From contig JAJYWN010000078.1 of NCBI GenBank assembly GCA_021791495.1, positions 23,672 through 87,671 of the forward strand: a DNA stretch of 64,000 bases. Direction: 5' to 3'. Positions 44,240-53,163 of the stretch are shown here, one piece after another (the first letter of the stretch is position 1; every line of letters begins with the position of its first letter). The DNA comes from Bacillota bacterium. GTDB lineage: Bacteria; Bacillota; Sulfobacillia; JAJYWN01. The position numbers and the translations under genes are program-made. The notes below the pieces were generated by a model. That model was not told the origin of the DNA. It did not search any database and saw only the letters and a program-made list of their open reading frames with translations.

Positions 44240-44572
44240 GTGCGGGTGTTCGTGCCGGACCGGGGAGATGTGGTCTGGCTATGGTTCAGTCCACAGGCGG
44301 GTCATGAGCAGTCCGGGAGAAGACCCGCGCTGACTATCTCGCCTCGGGTCTATAATGAAGCGGCCGGTCTGGCTCTCTTCTGTCCCCTGACTTCGAAGGC
44401 CAAGGGTTACCCGTTTGAGGTGGCCATTCCCCCCGGGGTGGAAGTCGGCGGGGTCGTTCTGGCCGACCAGGTCAAGAGCTTGGATTGGGAAATCAGGCAG
44501 GCCGAGTACGCCCTGACATTACCTGAGCCCGTGGTTTCCGAAGTCTTGGAGAAGGTCCGAGCCCTAATCTGA
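44240..44572 (+). CDS. mazF: MazF/PemK-type mRNA interferase toxin
   Basis: 110 residues with VPDRGDVVWLWFSPQAGHEQ, RRPALTISPRVYNE, SKAKGYPFEVAIP and VVLADQVKSLDW, all MazF landmarks (the conserved Arg of R-P-A and Thr near TSKAKGYP are the catalytic pair). The sequence is close in pattern to E. coli ChpB/MazF. It is translated directly after mazE. It is expected to cleave mRNA at short motifs. Confidence 0.95.
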   Translation: MRVFVPDRGDVVWLWFSPQAGHEQSGRRPALTISPRVYNEAAGLALFCPLTSKAKGYPFEVAIPPGVEVGGVVLADQVKSLDWEIRQAEYALTLPEPVVSEVLEKVRALI

Positions 44573-44620
44573 GCGCGAGGTGCTCGGCGAACCGCGGGGA
44601 CGGGCACCAGCCTCTGTTCC

Positions 44621-45667
44621 TCACCGAACGTTGTCATCCAGGAAGCCCGCCACTTTGGCCGCATAGGCCTCCGGGTTCACCTCGTAGCTGTGGGTATGGT
44701 GCGTACCGGATACAAGCCAGAGCTGAACCACCGGGCCGCCGGCAGCGGTCGTTCCGGAGGAGGTGGTAGAGACCGCGGCCGCGGCCGTGGCCAGAAGCTT
44801 CTCGCTCTCGGCCGCCGGGATGACCCGGTCCCCGGTGGCGTGGATTAGCAGCACTGGACGTGATGCCAATCGGCCGATGGCTTCGACCGGGCGGACCGTC
44901 CGCTCGTCGGAGCGGGTGGCCCACCGATACCAGAGAAGGGCGTACTCAGCGTAGGCGCGGCCCAAGTGGCTGCGGGCCATTACCTGGGCTTCAAGATACT
45001 CGTGCAAGTCGGTGAGAGCCGAATCCGCTACGACGGCATCCACCCCGGGATCACCGGCAGCCACCAGCAGAGAGGCGGTGGCTCCGATGCTGAAGCCCAT
45101 GAGCCCGATATGCTGCGCCCCACGGGCTCGGGCGTACCGGATGGCCCCGGCCACGTCCCACTGTTCACGGGCCCCAAGGGTCACCGGCCCGCCTCCACTT
45201 TTCCCCTGGCCGCGTAGATCGAAAAGCAGGACATCGAAACCCCTCTCACGGAGAACTTGGGCCAGCGGCAACCCGCGCCCGTGGACCAGTCGGTCGTTTC
45301 TGAACCCGTGGGAGATGATGACGGTCCGACCTTGCGGGGTTGGGGAGGGGAGGTACCAGCCGGAAAGGTGGGCACCATCTATCGCACTGGGGAAGGAGAC
45401 ATCCTCGTAAGGGGGTACCGGCAGCCGCGAGCCCGATGGCGGATTGGGCTGGCCGATGGGGTACGCGATGAAGAAAGCGCAGGCGGCCGGCGCGAACAGG
45501 AGGACGACCAATACTACGATCAATAGTAACGCCGACAAACGAAGGGCGCCGCGCGTCAGCCACCCGAGCTTTAGGATGGTTACCGGTGGCCCGTGGAGCC
45601 GGCGGTGGCCAGGCGGTAGTGAGAGCCGCCGGCCGCCGGGGGAGGAGCCCTCTGGGGCATAGCTCAT
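44621..45667 (-). CDS. alpha/beta hydrolase, membrane-anchored
   Basis: 348 residues. N-terminal membrane helix (about 38-65), then VIISHGFRNDRLVHG, DLRGQGKSGG, the nucleophile elbow MGFSIGATAS, and LLIHATGDRVIP with the acid. The final His lies in SGTHHTHSYE. Family related to FrsA/BAAT-like serine hydrolases. Its ATG overlaps the upstream gene's stop by four bases, so co-translated. Substrate unknown. Confidence 0.85.
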   Translation of the reverse strand: MSYAPEGSSPGGRRLSLPPGHRRLHGPPVTILKLGWLTRGALRLSALLLIVVLVVLLFAPAACAFFIAYPIGQPNPPSGSRLPVPPYEDVSFPSAIDGAHLSGWYLPSPTPQGRTVIISHGFRNDRLVHGRGLPLAQVLRERGFDVLLFDLRGQGKSGGGPVTLGAREQWDVAGAIRYARARGAQHIGLMGFSIGATASLLVAAGDPGVDAVVADSALTDLHEYLEAQVMARSHLGRAYAEYALLWYRWATRSDERTVRPVEAIGRLASRPVLLIHATGDRVIPAAESEKLLATAAAAVSTTSSGTTAAGGPVVQLWLVSGTHHTHSYEVNPEAYAAKVAGFLDDNVR

Positions 45668-46374
45668 AGCTGCGCCGTGACTCGGTTGTCGCGTTGTGAC
45701 CGTCCGGAATTACGGGATAGGCGCCCCCGGACCCAATGGTCCCGGACCAGGATGCCGGCGACGGCGACCAGCGTTCCGCACAGATTGGCCAGGAGGTCCT
45801 GTAGGTTATTGTCGTAGCCGCCCACGTCGGGCAGACTGACCAGCTTGGTCCCGATGTACTCCGTGATCTCCACCAGGCTGCACACGCCCATGACGATGAG
45901 AATCATCAGGAATAGGGCGAAAGGCCTGTCAGCCCGGCCCAGTTCCAGACCGGGCCACAACCACCGCAACCCCGCCAGACCAACGGCCGCGAAGTAGAAA
46001 TGTAGCAGTTTGTCATACCGGAGCAACTGGCTGAACCAGGGAGGCAAGGGCACGCCCGATACCAGGTAGGTGTCGTACAGCCTGGTCCCGTGCACGAAGA
46101 AGCTGCCCCCAACCAAATGGGCTATGATGGCTACCTCGAGCAGGGTCAGAAGCCACATGGGCAGGTCGAAACGGCGCAGTACCCGCCAGACGGCAAGCAT
46201 CCCAGCAGCCTGTAGCAACACCAGCAGCATGTAGATGTAGAACTCCAGGTGCCGCCAGCGGTAGCCGAAAAGAATGACTAGGCTCCACAGGACGAAGTTC
46301 CCAGCTATGAATTGGTCGAAAGGAGCCCATCTGGGCCCCGCCCGTCCGGTGCTTCGACCCGTGCGGTTTTCCAT
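45664..46374 (-). CDS. DUF2238/YjdF-like membrane protein
   Basis: 236 residues, about six helices. The motif YDKLLHFYFAAVGLAG and VEITEYIGTKL, then NNLQDLLANLCGTLVA, matches the VanZ/YjdF (DUF2238) pattern. ATG 46374 is preferred; a GTG at 46395 would give 243 residues but lacks an RBS. Second gene of a three-gene minus-strand set. Confidence 0.75.
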   Translation of the reverse strand: MENRTGRSTGRAGPRWAPFDQFIAGNFVLWSLVILFGYRWRHLEFYIYMLLVLLQAAGMLAVWRVLRRFDLPMWLLTLLEVAIIAHLVGGSFFVHGTRLYDTYLVSGVPLPPWFSQLLRYDKLLHFYFAAVGLAGLRWLWPGLELGRADRPFALFLMILIVMGVCSLVEITEYIGTKLVSLPDVGGYDNNLQDLLANLCGTLVAVAGILVRDHWVRGRLSRNSGRSQRDNRVTAQL

Positions 46375-46398
46375 TGGCTGTGACGCCGCCCTCACCCG

Positions 46399-47169
46399 TT
46401 ACTGGATTGGGATGCGCCGGAACTCCTTGGGCCAGGTACCCCTGAAATGCACCTTGCCGTCCTGGAAAGAGATCTCCTGGATCGAAAGACCGGGGATGGC
46501 GCGGAGCCGGTCGTTCACATACTGGTTGGCCTGTTTCTCGACCTCGGCATTGACCACGGAGGCTGGAATCGTCACCCGCCCGATCTGCAGGGCCTGAATA
46601 TCGGTGCGGACCTGGTTCGACCCGGCCACCGTAATCTTCCCTTTCACATACACCGGCAGTTCGTCGGGCAGCACCGCCGGCAGGTAACGCATCACGCCCG
46701 TGGGCACTTCGCCGTCCCGCCGGATATTGAAGGTACTGGTCTTGACCAGCATCGCAGCCTCCAGGGTACCGTCCTTGCTGATCTTCACCTGAGCGTCCTT
46801 CACCGCCCAGAAAGCGACATGGTTGAAGTTCAGAAGGGCCGAGATTTCGCTTTCGGTGAAGTCCTGGTTAATGGCCACTTGCCCCGAATAAACCTTACGG
46901 TACTTGGCGGGGTCCGTGGCGGCAGGTTGGTTATCCAGGCGGATGCCCAGCTTCTGAAGCATCGCGGTGGACTGCGCCGCCGTGGACTTCACCCCAAGGT
47001 TCACCGGCTTATCTGCCCCAACCACCTTGGCCAAGCCCGGCACGAACCCAGACCGCGCGACGAACCAGAAGACCAGAAGAACCACGAGCGAGAACAGCAG
47101 CAAAATAACCTTCCCGACACTGATCCGTTTCTTCCGGGGTTGAACCGGTATTCCAGTCTGCGCGTCCAC
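46399..47169 (-). CDS. single-pass membrane protein, unknown
   Basis: 256 residues: short basic cytoplasmic N-terminus (RKKRISVGK), one helix (about 19-38) and a 210-residue extracellular beta/alpha domain (KVYSGQVAINQDFTESEISALL). GTG 47169 was chosen because GGGGAGGAAAAGTC lies directly upstream. No family recognised. Four bases from the next gene's GTG alternative. Confidence 0.7.
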   Translation of the reverse strand: MDAQTGIPVQPRKKRISVGKVILLLFSLVVLLVFWFVARSGFVPGLAKVVGADKPVNLGVKSTAAQSTAMLQKLGIRLDNQPAATDPAKYRKVYSGQVAINQDFTESEISALLNFNHVAFWAVKDAQVKISKDGTLEAAMLVKTSTFNIRRDGEVPTGVMRYLPAVLPDELPVYVKGKITVAGSNQVRTDIQALQIGRVTIPASVVNAEVEKQANQYVNDRLRAIPGLSIQEISFQDGKVHFRGTWPKEFRRIPIQ

Positions 47170-47287
47170 GACTTTTCCTCCCCAAGCCCGCCTCGTCCGG
47201 AACTTCAAGGTCAGTCTATGGCAGGCACGACGGGTCCGGAACTACCCCTAAGGGGAGGATTGCGGTGTTACCAGGCTTGCGTGGATG

Positions 47288-48718
47288 TCACCCGTCCTTC
47301 ACCCCGGCGGAGGGACCTCCGGTCGCCAGCCGGGAGAGCAGCTGTCGGCGGTTGGCCACTCCTGACTTGCGCAGGACGTTCCGTACATGAAACTTGACCG
47401 TATGTCTGGAGATGACGAGCTTGGATGCGATTTCGTGGTCGGTGGCGCCGGCGGCGAGCAAAGCGTACACCTTGCGCTCGGTCGGTGTAAGCTGGGACAG
47501 CAAAACACCCACGTGTTTGTCTTGCCGTCCCGCGGCCGGCTGGGGAGCGGAGGGTGACGAGGCTAAGGGCGGCGAGGGCAGGTGAATGGGCTCGAAGGCG
47601 GGATGGTCAGACGCAGGGGCATAACGGAAGACCACCGGGATAACCAAGAAGATCAAAGCAGCGCCAAGTAGAAAGAAGGTACTCCCCGGCCCAGTCCGGT
47701 CCGGAGCAGCCACGCCGGCACCGACATTGGCCAGCCCGATCAGGAAGAGGGAAGCGCCGAGACCGGTTCCAAGGCTCCGCCGACCGCCGAAAACCTGCGC
47801 CACATATCCCAGACGGTCCCAGAAGAAGAGATCCCCGGCCGCCAACCCCACGAGCAGAACGGCCCGAGAAGCGAGAGCGGCCCCCGCCCCCGGAAACCCC
47901 GAGGCCGCCAACAACAACCCGAAGCCCAAAGCGCTCAAGGAGTACACGGCCAGCCAGCCGCTTTGTCCCCGACGTACTGACCCGAAAAAGGCCAGTATCG
48001 CAGCGGCATAGATGATGGCTTCCAGGCTTGGCTGCCAGGGCCACAGCGAGGGCATGGAAGCCGATAGGGTGTTGTACCAGATTCCACCCACGAAGTAATC
48101 GGCCATGGCGAAAGCTGCTATGGCAATCACCACTTCACGTACCTTCAGCGGCGATACCCGACGCGGCGGTGGCCAGCCGGGTGCCAGCGAAAGTCTGGTA
48201 AGAATGAAGCCGAAGGCCAGTGGCAGCATGGACAAGGCTGCCAGTAACGCCGCGGACGGGACACCCAGGGGGATGCCCGTCAGCGCTACTACCACATTGG
48301 CGCCGGCCATGGCGATGGCCAAGGATGAGAGGCGGTGTCCACAGGCCATCCAGACCTCCACCCATGCCAACACCAGGACCGCGGCCGTGAAGCCTATTCC
48401 CGCCATGAGGGCGAAGACCACTGGGGGCGCGGCGCTCCGGGCGGACAAAAAGGCCAGGGTCAGCCCCGTTAACAGCATTCCCGTCCCGGCTGTGAGCCGG
48501 CGCAACGCCTCACTCTTTAATGGAAGCCAGGGCAGGAGCAAGAGCCCCGCCCCATGTGCAAACACGAAGACCAGACCTGCTTGTGGGGCCGACTCTCCGG
48601 CCGTGGAGAAGAGAAGGGGTCCGAACATGGGGAAGGATAGCAGCCATCCGAACAAACAGGCCAGTGTCAGACCAGCCCGCACTGCCGGTTGCCGAAGCAA
48701 TCCGCTCGCTGTCGTCAT
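47288..48718 (-). CDS. membrane-embedded LuxR-type regulator
   Basis: 476 residues. About 12 hydrophobic segments (1-380) resembling an MFS-like fold, then a Pro/Ser linker and a LuxR/GerE HTH at the C-terminus (LTPTERKVYALLAAGATDHE, VISRHTVKFHVRNVLRK). Such fusions occur in Eggerthella-like bacteria, where they regulate neighbouring metabolism genes. Here it is divergent from the DUF188 gene, with 154 bases between. Confidence 0.88.
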   Translation of the reverse strand: MTTASGLLRQPAVRAGLTLACLFGWLLSFPMFGPLLFSTAGESAPQAGLVFVFAHGAGLLLLPWLPLKSEALRRLTAGTGMLLTGLTLAFLSARSAAPPVVFALMAGIGFTAAVLVLAWVEVWMACGHRLSSLAIAMAGANVVVALTGIPLGVPSAALLAALSMLPLAFGFILTRLSLAPGWPPPRRVSPLKVREVVIAIAAFAMADYFVGGIWYNTLSASMPSLWPWQPSLEAIIYAAAILAFFGSVRRGQSGWLAVYSLSALGFGLLLAASGFPGAGAALASRAVLLVGLAAGDLFFWDRLGYVAQVFGGRRSLGTGLGASLFLIGLANVGAGVAAPDRTGPGSTFFLLGAALIFLVIPVVFRYAPASDHPAFEPIHLPSPPLASSPSAPQPAAGRQDKHVGVLLSQLTPTERKVYALLAAGATDHEIASKLVISRHTVKFHVRNVLRKSGVANRRQLLSRLATGGPSAGVKDG

Positions 48719-48872
48719 GGTGGTTCACCCTCGAGTCGATGGATGGCTTTGGGCCTTTCGCCATCCCAGAGTCCCTTCCCTGCACCTTAAGGCCACTGAG
48801 GGTTCAGTTGGAGTCATGCCAGGAGACGAAGAGAGCGCGGAGGAATCATTAGGGTAGGGAGGCGGATGGGCT

Positions 48873-49319
48873 ATGAAGGTCTTGGTCGACGCGGACGCCT
48901 GCCCCCGGGGGGCCATGGAGGTCATCAGGCGCCTGCAGACATCTTTCGGCTTCGGCGTGGTGACCGTGGCCTCCTTTAACCACTGGTTGGAGTCGTGGGG
49001 CGCCGGTCACGAGCACGTGGTGGTGGGTGACGAGTCCCAGGCGACCGACCTGGCCGTGGCCAACCGGACTCAACGTGGGGATATTGTGGTGACCCAGGAC
49101 TGGGGATTGGCGGCGCTGGCGCTGGGGCGAGGGGCCCGTGCTCTTGGTCCCGACGGCCGGATCTTCCGGACTGACAGCATCGAGCACCTGTTGGAAGAAC
49201 GGGAGCTCAAGGCACGCTTTCGACGGGGAGGGGGACGCACCAGGGGACCTGCTGCCCGCGACTCCGCCGATGACCGGGCTTTTGAGGCAAGCTTGCGTCG
49301 GCTGCTGGAACGGGAGTGA
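48873..49319 (+). CDS. YqxD/YaiI family (DUF188) protein
   Basis: 148 residues: MKVLVDADACPRGAMEVIRR, HVVVGDESQATDLAVANRTQ and IVVTQDWGLAALAL. A PIN-like fold protein of unknown role, common in Firmicutes. RBS AGGGAGGCGGATGGGCT. Confidence 0.93.
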   Translation: MKVLVDADACPRGAMEVIRRLQTSFGFGVVTVASFNHWLESWGAGHEHVVVGDESQATDLAVANRTQRGDIVVTQDWGLAALALGRGARALGPDGRIFRTDSIEHLLEERELKARFRRGGGRTRGPAARDSADDRAFEASLRRLLERE

Positions 49320-49414
49320 TTCCCAATGGCCGCAGGGATGCGGGTTCCATGAAGCAGGCGTCGCAGGCGCAGTGCCGAACGCCGTGTGATTGAATGGTCT
49401 CGAACGGAGGAATC

Positions 49415-50284
49415 ATGCGCGTGACGGACCCTGTTCTGTCGAAGATGAAGCTGCTTGCCAGCGGTTGGCAGACGGAGATTTATGATTTGGATGGCCGGCG
49501 AGCGCTGCGCGTTTTCCGGAGACTCGAAGATGAACCTCTTGCCAAGTACGAGATGGGCGTCATGCAGAGTCTCAAAGCCGCGGGGTTCAACGTGGCCCAA
49601 GTCTATGCATACCGGATGGTCGATGCCAGGCCGGCGCTGGAGGTGGAGTGGCTTTCAGGAGAGACGATGCTGGCTCGCATGAAGCGAGAGGTACTTAGAT
49701 TGGGCCACCACGCCACGGCGCTGGCCCGACTGCATTGTGAGATCGGGGCTTTTGACGTTGATTTCCCACTGAACGATGCCAAGTCAGTGTCGTCGTACCT
49801 GATCGGACGGTCTAAGGTTCTGGATCAGTCACTGAAAGACTTCGTGTTACGTGTACTCGACGAAGTACCTGACGGGGCTTCCTTGTGTCATGGGGATTTC
49901 CATCCGGGCAACATAGTGGAGTCAAACGACCGAATGTACGTTATCGACTGGGTCGGCGCTACCAAAGGCCTCTTCCTATCCGATATCGCTCGAACGTACC
50001 TCACGTTGAGTGGTGCTCCCCAACCTTCGGGAGCACCCGCAGCCCACCGACTGCTTGCCCGCGCTCTTGGGCGCACGGTAGCGCACACGTACCTGAAGAC
50101 GGTTTACGGTATCCTCAAGCTCGACTGGGCTCAGTTTTCCAAATGGCTGGTAGTCTGTGGCGCGGAGCGTACTTCTTATGGGCTTCCCGCTGAGGAGGCA
50201 CGCTTGGTGGGTTTTCTAAGAGACTCCCATAGGAAATGGAAAGAAGGATCGGTTCACCCAGAGAGGTGGTACCGGAGAATCTAG
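49415..50284 (+). CDS. aminoglycoside phosphotransferase-like kinase
   Basis: 289 residues, APH/choline-kinase fold. Catalytic loop LCHGDFHPGNIV with Asp and Asn, and metal-binding YVIDWVGA in place of the usual DW motif. N-terminal ATP-binding lobe (QTEIYDLDGRRALRVFR). ATG 49415 follows AACGGAGGAATC. It may phosphorylate a small molecule other than an antibiotic; nothing in context tells which. Confidence 0.85.
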   Translation: MRVTDPVLSKMKLLASGWQTEIYDLDGRRALRVFRRLEDEPLAKYEMGVMQSLKAAGFNVAQVYAYRMVDARPALEVEWLSGETMLARMKREVLRLGHHATALARLHCEIGAFDVDFPLNDAKSVSSYLIGRSKVLDQSLKDFVLRVLDEVPDGASLCHGDFHPGNIVESNDRMYVIDWVGATKGLFLSDIARTYLTLSGAPQPSGAPAAHRLLARALGRTVAHTYLKTVYGILKLDWAQFSKWLVVCGAERTSYGLPAEEARLVGFLRDSHRKWKEGSVHPERWYRRI

Positions 50285-50408
50285 GGTTGGCCGCCTGCTG
50301 CCAGAAGGAAAGCTTGGTGTTGGGATCCGGGGATTGGGCCGAACTGGCGCTGACACCAGAGTGACACCAGAGTGCGGGTAGCCATAGACGCAATTGGGAG
50401 GTTTCAGT

Positions 50409-51149
50409 GTGCTAAGGAGACTGTTCGGTGGAAGAAATGACAAGGCAAGGGTCAAGTATGCGGCAGGCACGGATGTCGAAGTGGCTCCAGTGCTATACGC
50501 GGAGGAGATTGAAGCCCACTTTGATCGGATATTCCCTGGACGAACCACTAGTGTTTTCCATGAGATTGTCTCCGACATCGTTCACATAGATGTTCACTTC
50601 ATGGAGCCGACCGACGAAGATCCCGTCAGAGTCCTTCACACTACGGGCATGAGCGACCTACCTATGACTATTCCAGCGGCCCTGAAGAAGGAGCGGCAGA
50701 GTCTGGAGAGAGCTGAGTTAGTGATCATCCTCCCTGGGTCATGGCCGATTGACTCTGGGGCGTTAGAGGACGAGAGACATTACTGGCCAGTAAGACTTCT
50801 GAAGCAGCTGGCAAGGTACCCACACGAGTACCATTCCTGGCTCGGTCACGGACACACAGTGCAGAACTCAGACGGCGAACCATATGCGGAAGACATCAAG
50901 TTCAACGGGGCGGTTCTGAGCGCATTGAAAGGGGAGATAGGCCTAATCCCGACAAGAGACCGAAGCCTCATTAACGTATATGGTGTTGTTCCGTTGTACC
51001 AAGAGGAAATGGACTTCAAACGGCAATTCGGTATCGAGCCCTTGTTCGAGAAGCTGTCGGAGGTCGAAGAGGGTATGTTTTTGGTCAACCCGTCAAGGAA
51101 GAACGTCTGCGCCAACGGAACCGAAACCGGAAGGCACCCAGACCTATAA
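50409..51149 (+). CDS. SUFU-domain protein
   Basis: 246 residues. The pattern SVFHEIVSDIVHIDVHFMEP, VLHTTGMSDLPM, ELVIILPGSWP, WPVRLLKQLARYPHEYHSWL and LINVYGVVPLYQEEMDF is that of the Suppressor-of-fused (SUFU) domain, which in bacteria often serves as immunity protein for polymorphic toxins. Start GTG after TTGGGAGG. Its base composition is lower in GC than the flanking genes, suggesting recent acquisition. No toxin gene is next to it. Confidence 0.85.
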   Translation: MLRRLFGGRNDKARVKYAAGTDVEVAPVLYAEEIEAHFDRIFPGRTTSVFHEIVSDIVHIDVHFMEPTDEDPVRVLHTTGMSDLPMTIPAALKKERQSLERAELVIILPGSWPIDSGALEDERHYWPVRLLKQLARYPHEYHSWLGHGHTVQNSDGEPYAEDIKFNGAVLSALKGEIGLIPTRDRSLINVYGVVPLYQEEMDFKRQFGIEPLFEKLSEVEEGMFLVNPSRKNVCANGTETGRHPDL

Positions 51150-51152
51150 GGG

Positions 51153-51183
51153 AAGGCACCCACTCCTATGAGAGGGGTGCCTT
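51153..51183. terminator. bidirectional hairpin between SUFU gene and tRNA-Leu
   Basis: AAGGCACCC (51153-51161) pairs with GGGTGCCTT (51175-51183). T-rich flanks on both sides. Confidence 0.7.
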
Positions 51184-51194
51184 CTTCCTACGTG

Positions 51195-51280
51195 TGCCGG
51201 GAGCCGGGTTTGAACCGGCACGGGCTTTGGGCCCGTCGGATTTTAAGTCCGATGCGTCTGCCAATTCCGCCATCCCGGCA
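51195..51280 (-). tRNA. tRNA-Leu (TAA)
   Basis: 86 bases with a long variable arm. Anticodon TAA in GGACTTAAAATCC; T-loop GGTTCAAACCC. Acceptor ends pair (TGCCGGGA with TCCCGGCA). Confidence 0.95.
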
Positions 51281-51317
51281 AGACACGTCACGGAAAACTC
51301 CTACACTCAATGATAAC

Positions 51318-51349
51318 CGAAACCCGAGGTTTTGGGACCTCGGGTTTCG
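51318..51349. repeat. perfect 13-bp hairpin between tRNA genes
   Basis: CGAAACCCGAGGT and ACCTCGGGTTTCG flank a 6-base loop TTTGGG. Located between tRNA-Leu and tRNA-Cys; no T-run. Confidence 0.85.
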
Positions 51350-51357
51350 CTGTCTTG

Positions 51358-51428
51358 AGGCGACACCCGGATTCGAACCGGGGGTAAAGGATTTGCAGTC
51401 CTCTGCCTTACCACTTGGCTATGTCGCC
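51358..51428 (-). tRNA. tRNA-Cys (GCA)
   Basis: 71 bases, anticodon GCA in GGACTGCAAATCC. Acceptor GGCGACA pairs with TGTCGCC. Confidence 0.95.
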
Positions 51429-51490
51429 GTGCCGCTGCCTTTGCACCGCCTGTTGCTTTTCAATTATATGCGGCGGCAAAGAGGGGAGTC

Positions 51491-51532
51491 AAGAAAACGA
51501 AACCGGACGGGCTTTTAGCAGCCCGCCCGGTT
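51491..51532 (-). terminator. terminator after the Val-Asp-Phe-Gly tRNA cluster
   Basis: On the minus strand AACCGGGCGGGC pairs with GCCCGTCCGGTT around TGCTAAAA, followed by TCGTTTTCTT. Confidence 0.85.
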
Positions 51533-51539
51533 CGTCTTG

Positions 51540-51611
51540 AGCGGAAGACGGGATTCGAACCCGCGACCCTCGCCTTGGCAAGGCGATGCTCTACCACTGA
51601 GCCACTTCCGC
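51540..51611 (-). tRNA. tRNA-Gly (GCC)
   Basis: 72 bases, anticodon GCC in CGCCTTGCCAAGGCG; acceptor GCGGAAG pairs with CTTCCGC. Confidence 0.95.
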
Positions 51612-51619
51612 GTGTGCTG

Positions 51620-51692
51620 TGGCGCAGGCCAGAGTTGAACTGGCGACACAGGGATTTTCAGTCCCCTGCTCTACCAACTGAGCTACCGCGCC
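51620..51692 (-). tRNA. tRNA-Phe (GAA)
   Basis: 73 bases, anticodon GAA in GGGGACTGAAAATCCC; acceptor GGCGCGG pairs with CTGCGCC. Confidence 0.95.
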
Positions 51693-51702
51693 ATATTTAT
51701 GG

Positions 51703-51777
51703 CGGAGACGACGGGATTCGAACCCGCGATCTTGTGCGTGACAGGCACATATGTTAGGCCAGCTACACCACGTCTCC
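51703..51777 (-). tRNA. tRNA-Asp (GTC)
   Basis: 75 bases, anticodon GTC in GTGCCTGTCACGCAC; encoded CCA follows at 51700-51702. Confidence 0.95.
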
Positions 51778-51799
51778 ACGTATTAACCCTCAAGGCTGG

Positions 51800-51872
51800 T
51801 GGGCGAAACAGGGCTCGAACCTGTGACCCCATGCGTGTAAAGCATGTGCTCTGCCAGCTGAGCTATTCGCCC
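51800..51872 (-). tRNA. tRNA-Val (TAC)
   Basis: 73 bases, anticodon TAC in ATGCTTTACACGCAT; encoded CCA at 51797-51799. First tRNA after the promoter. Confidence 0.95.
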
Positions 51873-51952
51873 TGGTATGCCATGATTGCTGTTTGTCAAA
51901 GTGCTCATCGCGGCAGGTCCATGATTCTTCTGGAGCCTGAAGCGCAAGTACT

Positions 51953-51981
51953 AGTATACTTATGTCCGTGGGCCTTGTCAA
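51953..51981 (-). promoter_or_regulatory. SigA promoter of the tRNA cluster
   Basis: Minus strand: TTGACA (51976-51981), 17-base spacer, TATACT (51953-51958). Ideal housekeeping consensus upstream of tRNA-Val. Confidence 0.85.
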
Positions 51982-52040
51982 CGCGAGCGCGGCGCTTACG
52001 TCAAGGCACGTCAGGCAGCAAAACGGACCAATGCATCACC

Positions 52041-52871
52041 ATGAACGGTGAGATGAGAAAGCTAATGACCTTCATCGCCGATTACCACATACACCTGGAG
52101 CGCGGCCCATTCACCCGCGAGTGGGCGCGGCGCTTCATCGAAAACGCTCTCTCACGCGGCGTCACCGAAGTCGGTTTTTCCGAGCACGGCCATCGTTTCC
52201 CCGAGAACCGCGCCATGCTGCCCGTAGACTGGGTGGACGCTGAACTAGACCAATACTTGCGGCTGGTGCGGGCGCTGAAAGACGAAGGATTGCCGGTGAA
52301 GCTGGGTTTGGAGATGGACTATGTGCCGGGTTTCGAAAGGCCCATCGCCGCCTTCACCGCCAAGGCACCCTTCGACTACGTCATCGGGTCGGTTCATTTC
52401 ATCGACGGTTTTTGTTTTGACGACCCGAAGAACATGCCACGGTGGCAAGGGCTGGACGTCGACGCCATGTACGTCCAGTACTTCCGGATCCTCGGCCAAG
52501 CGGCGCGGTCCGGCCTTTTCGACACCATTGGGCATCCGGACGTTATCAAGGTTTTCGGTTTTCGGCCGGCCAGCCGCCCCGATGATCTCTGGCAGGCTTT
52601 TTTGGAGGCGGCGAAAGCATCGGACGTCGCCCTGGAAGTCAGCGCCGCCGGATGGTACAAACCGGTGGGGGAGATGTACCCCGATCCAGCCTGGCTTCCG
52701 TCCATCAAGGCAGCCGGCATCCCCATCACCCTGGCGTCCGATGCCCACGACCCCGAGAGCCCGGGGCGTTCTTTCGACCGTCTTCTGGAGCAGGTCACGG
52801 CGGCCGGCATCGACAGCACGGCCTGCTTCACGGCGCGGCAGCGCACCATTCGCCGTCTAGGCCGTTCCTAG
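52041..52871 (+). CDS. HisK-like histidinol-phosphatase (PHP family)
   Basis: 276 residues. PHP metal ligands: DYHIHLERG, SEHGHRFPE, EMDYVPG, GSVHFIDG, GHPDVIKVF and SDAHDPES. Dephosphorylates L-histidinol phosphate in histidine synthesis if the family function holds; no other his gene is in the window, so other phosphatase substrates are possible. ATG 52041 is chosen; MTFIAD at 52065 is an alternative, neither with a strong RBS. Confidence 0.8.
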   Translation: MNGEMRKLMTFIADYHIHLERGPFTREWARRFIENALSRGVTEVGFSEHGHRFPENRAMLPVDWVDAELDQYLRLVRALKDEGLPVKLGLEMDYVPGFERPIAAFTAKAPFDYVIGSVHFIDGFCFDDPKNMPRWQGLDVDAMYVQYFRILGQAARSGLFDTIGHPDVIKVFGFRPASRPDDLWQAFLEAAKASDVALEVSAAGWYKPVGEMYPDPAWLPSIKAAGIPITLASDAHDPESPGRSFDRLLEQVTAAGIDSTACFTARQRTIRRLGRS

Positions 52872-53163
52872 ACCTGCCGGCCCGTCCAACCCGCCTTGTC
52901 TCCCGCGGCTACCGTCTTCCGTCACGGGACTCGTCGCCACCGGTAAGGCTCCTGTCCCGGGCCCTAAGGGTTTGTCGTTTCGTGTCGAACACTTTCGCCT
53001 TTTTCGAAAGGTCGGATGGCACGCCGGAACGAACTCATGCGCCCTGGGTACGGGCATTTACGCTGTCACGTCTGCCGGCGTGCCGGCATTGCGCCATGGA
53101 GCAATGGAGCAAGGGAAACATAATATTGTCTCTGAGGTACGTATCCGGGGAAGTGACATTTGG

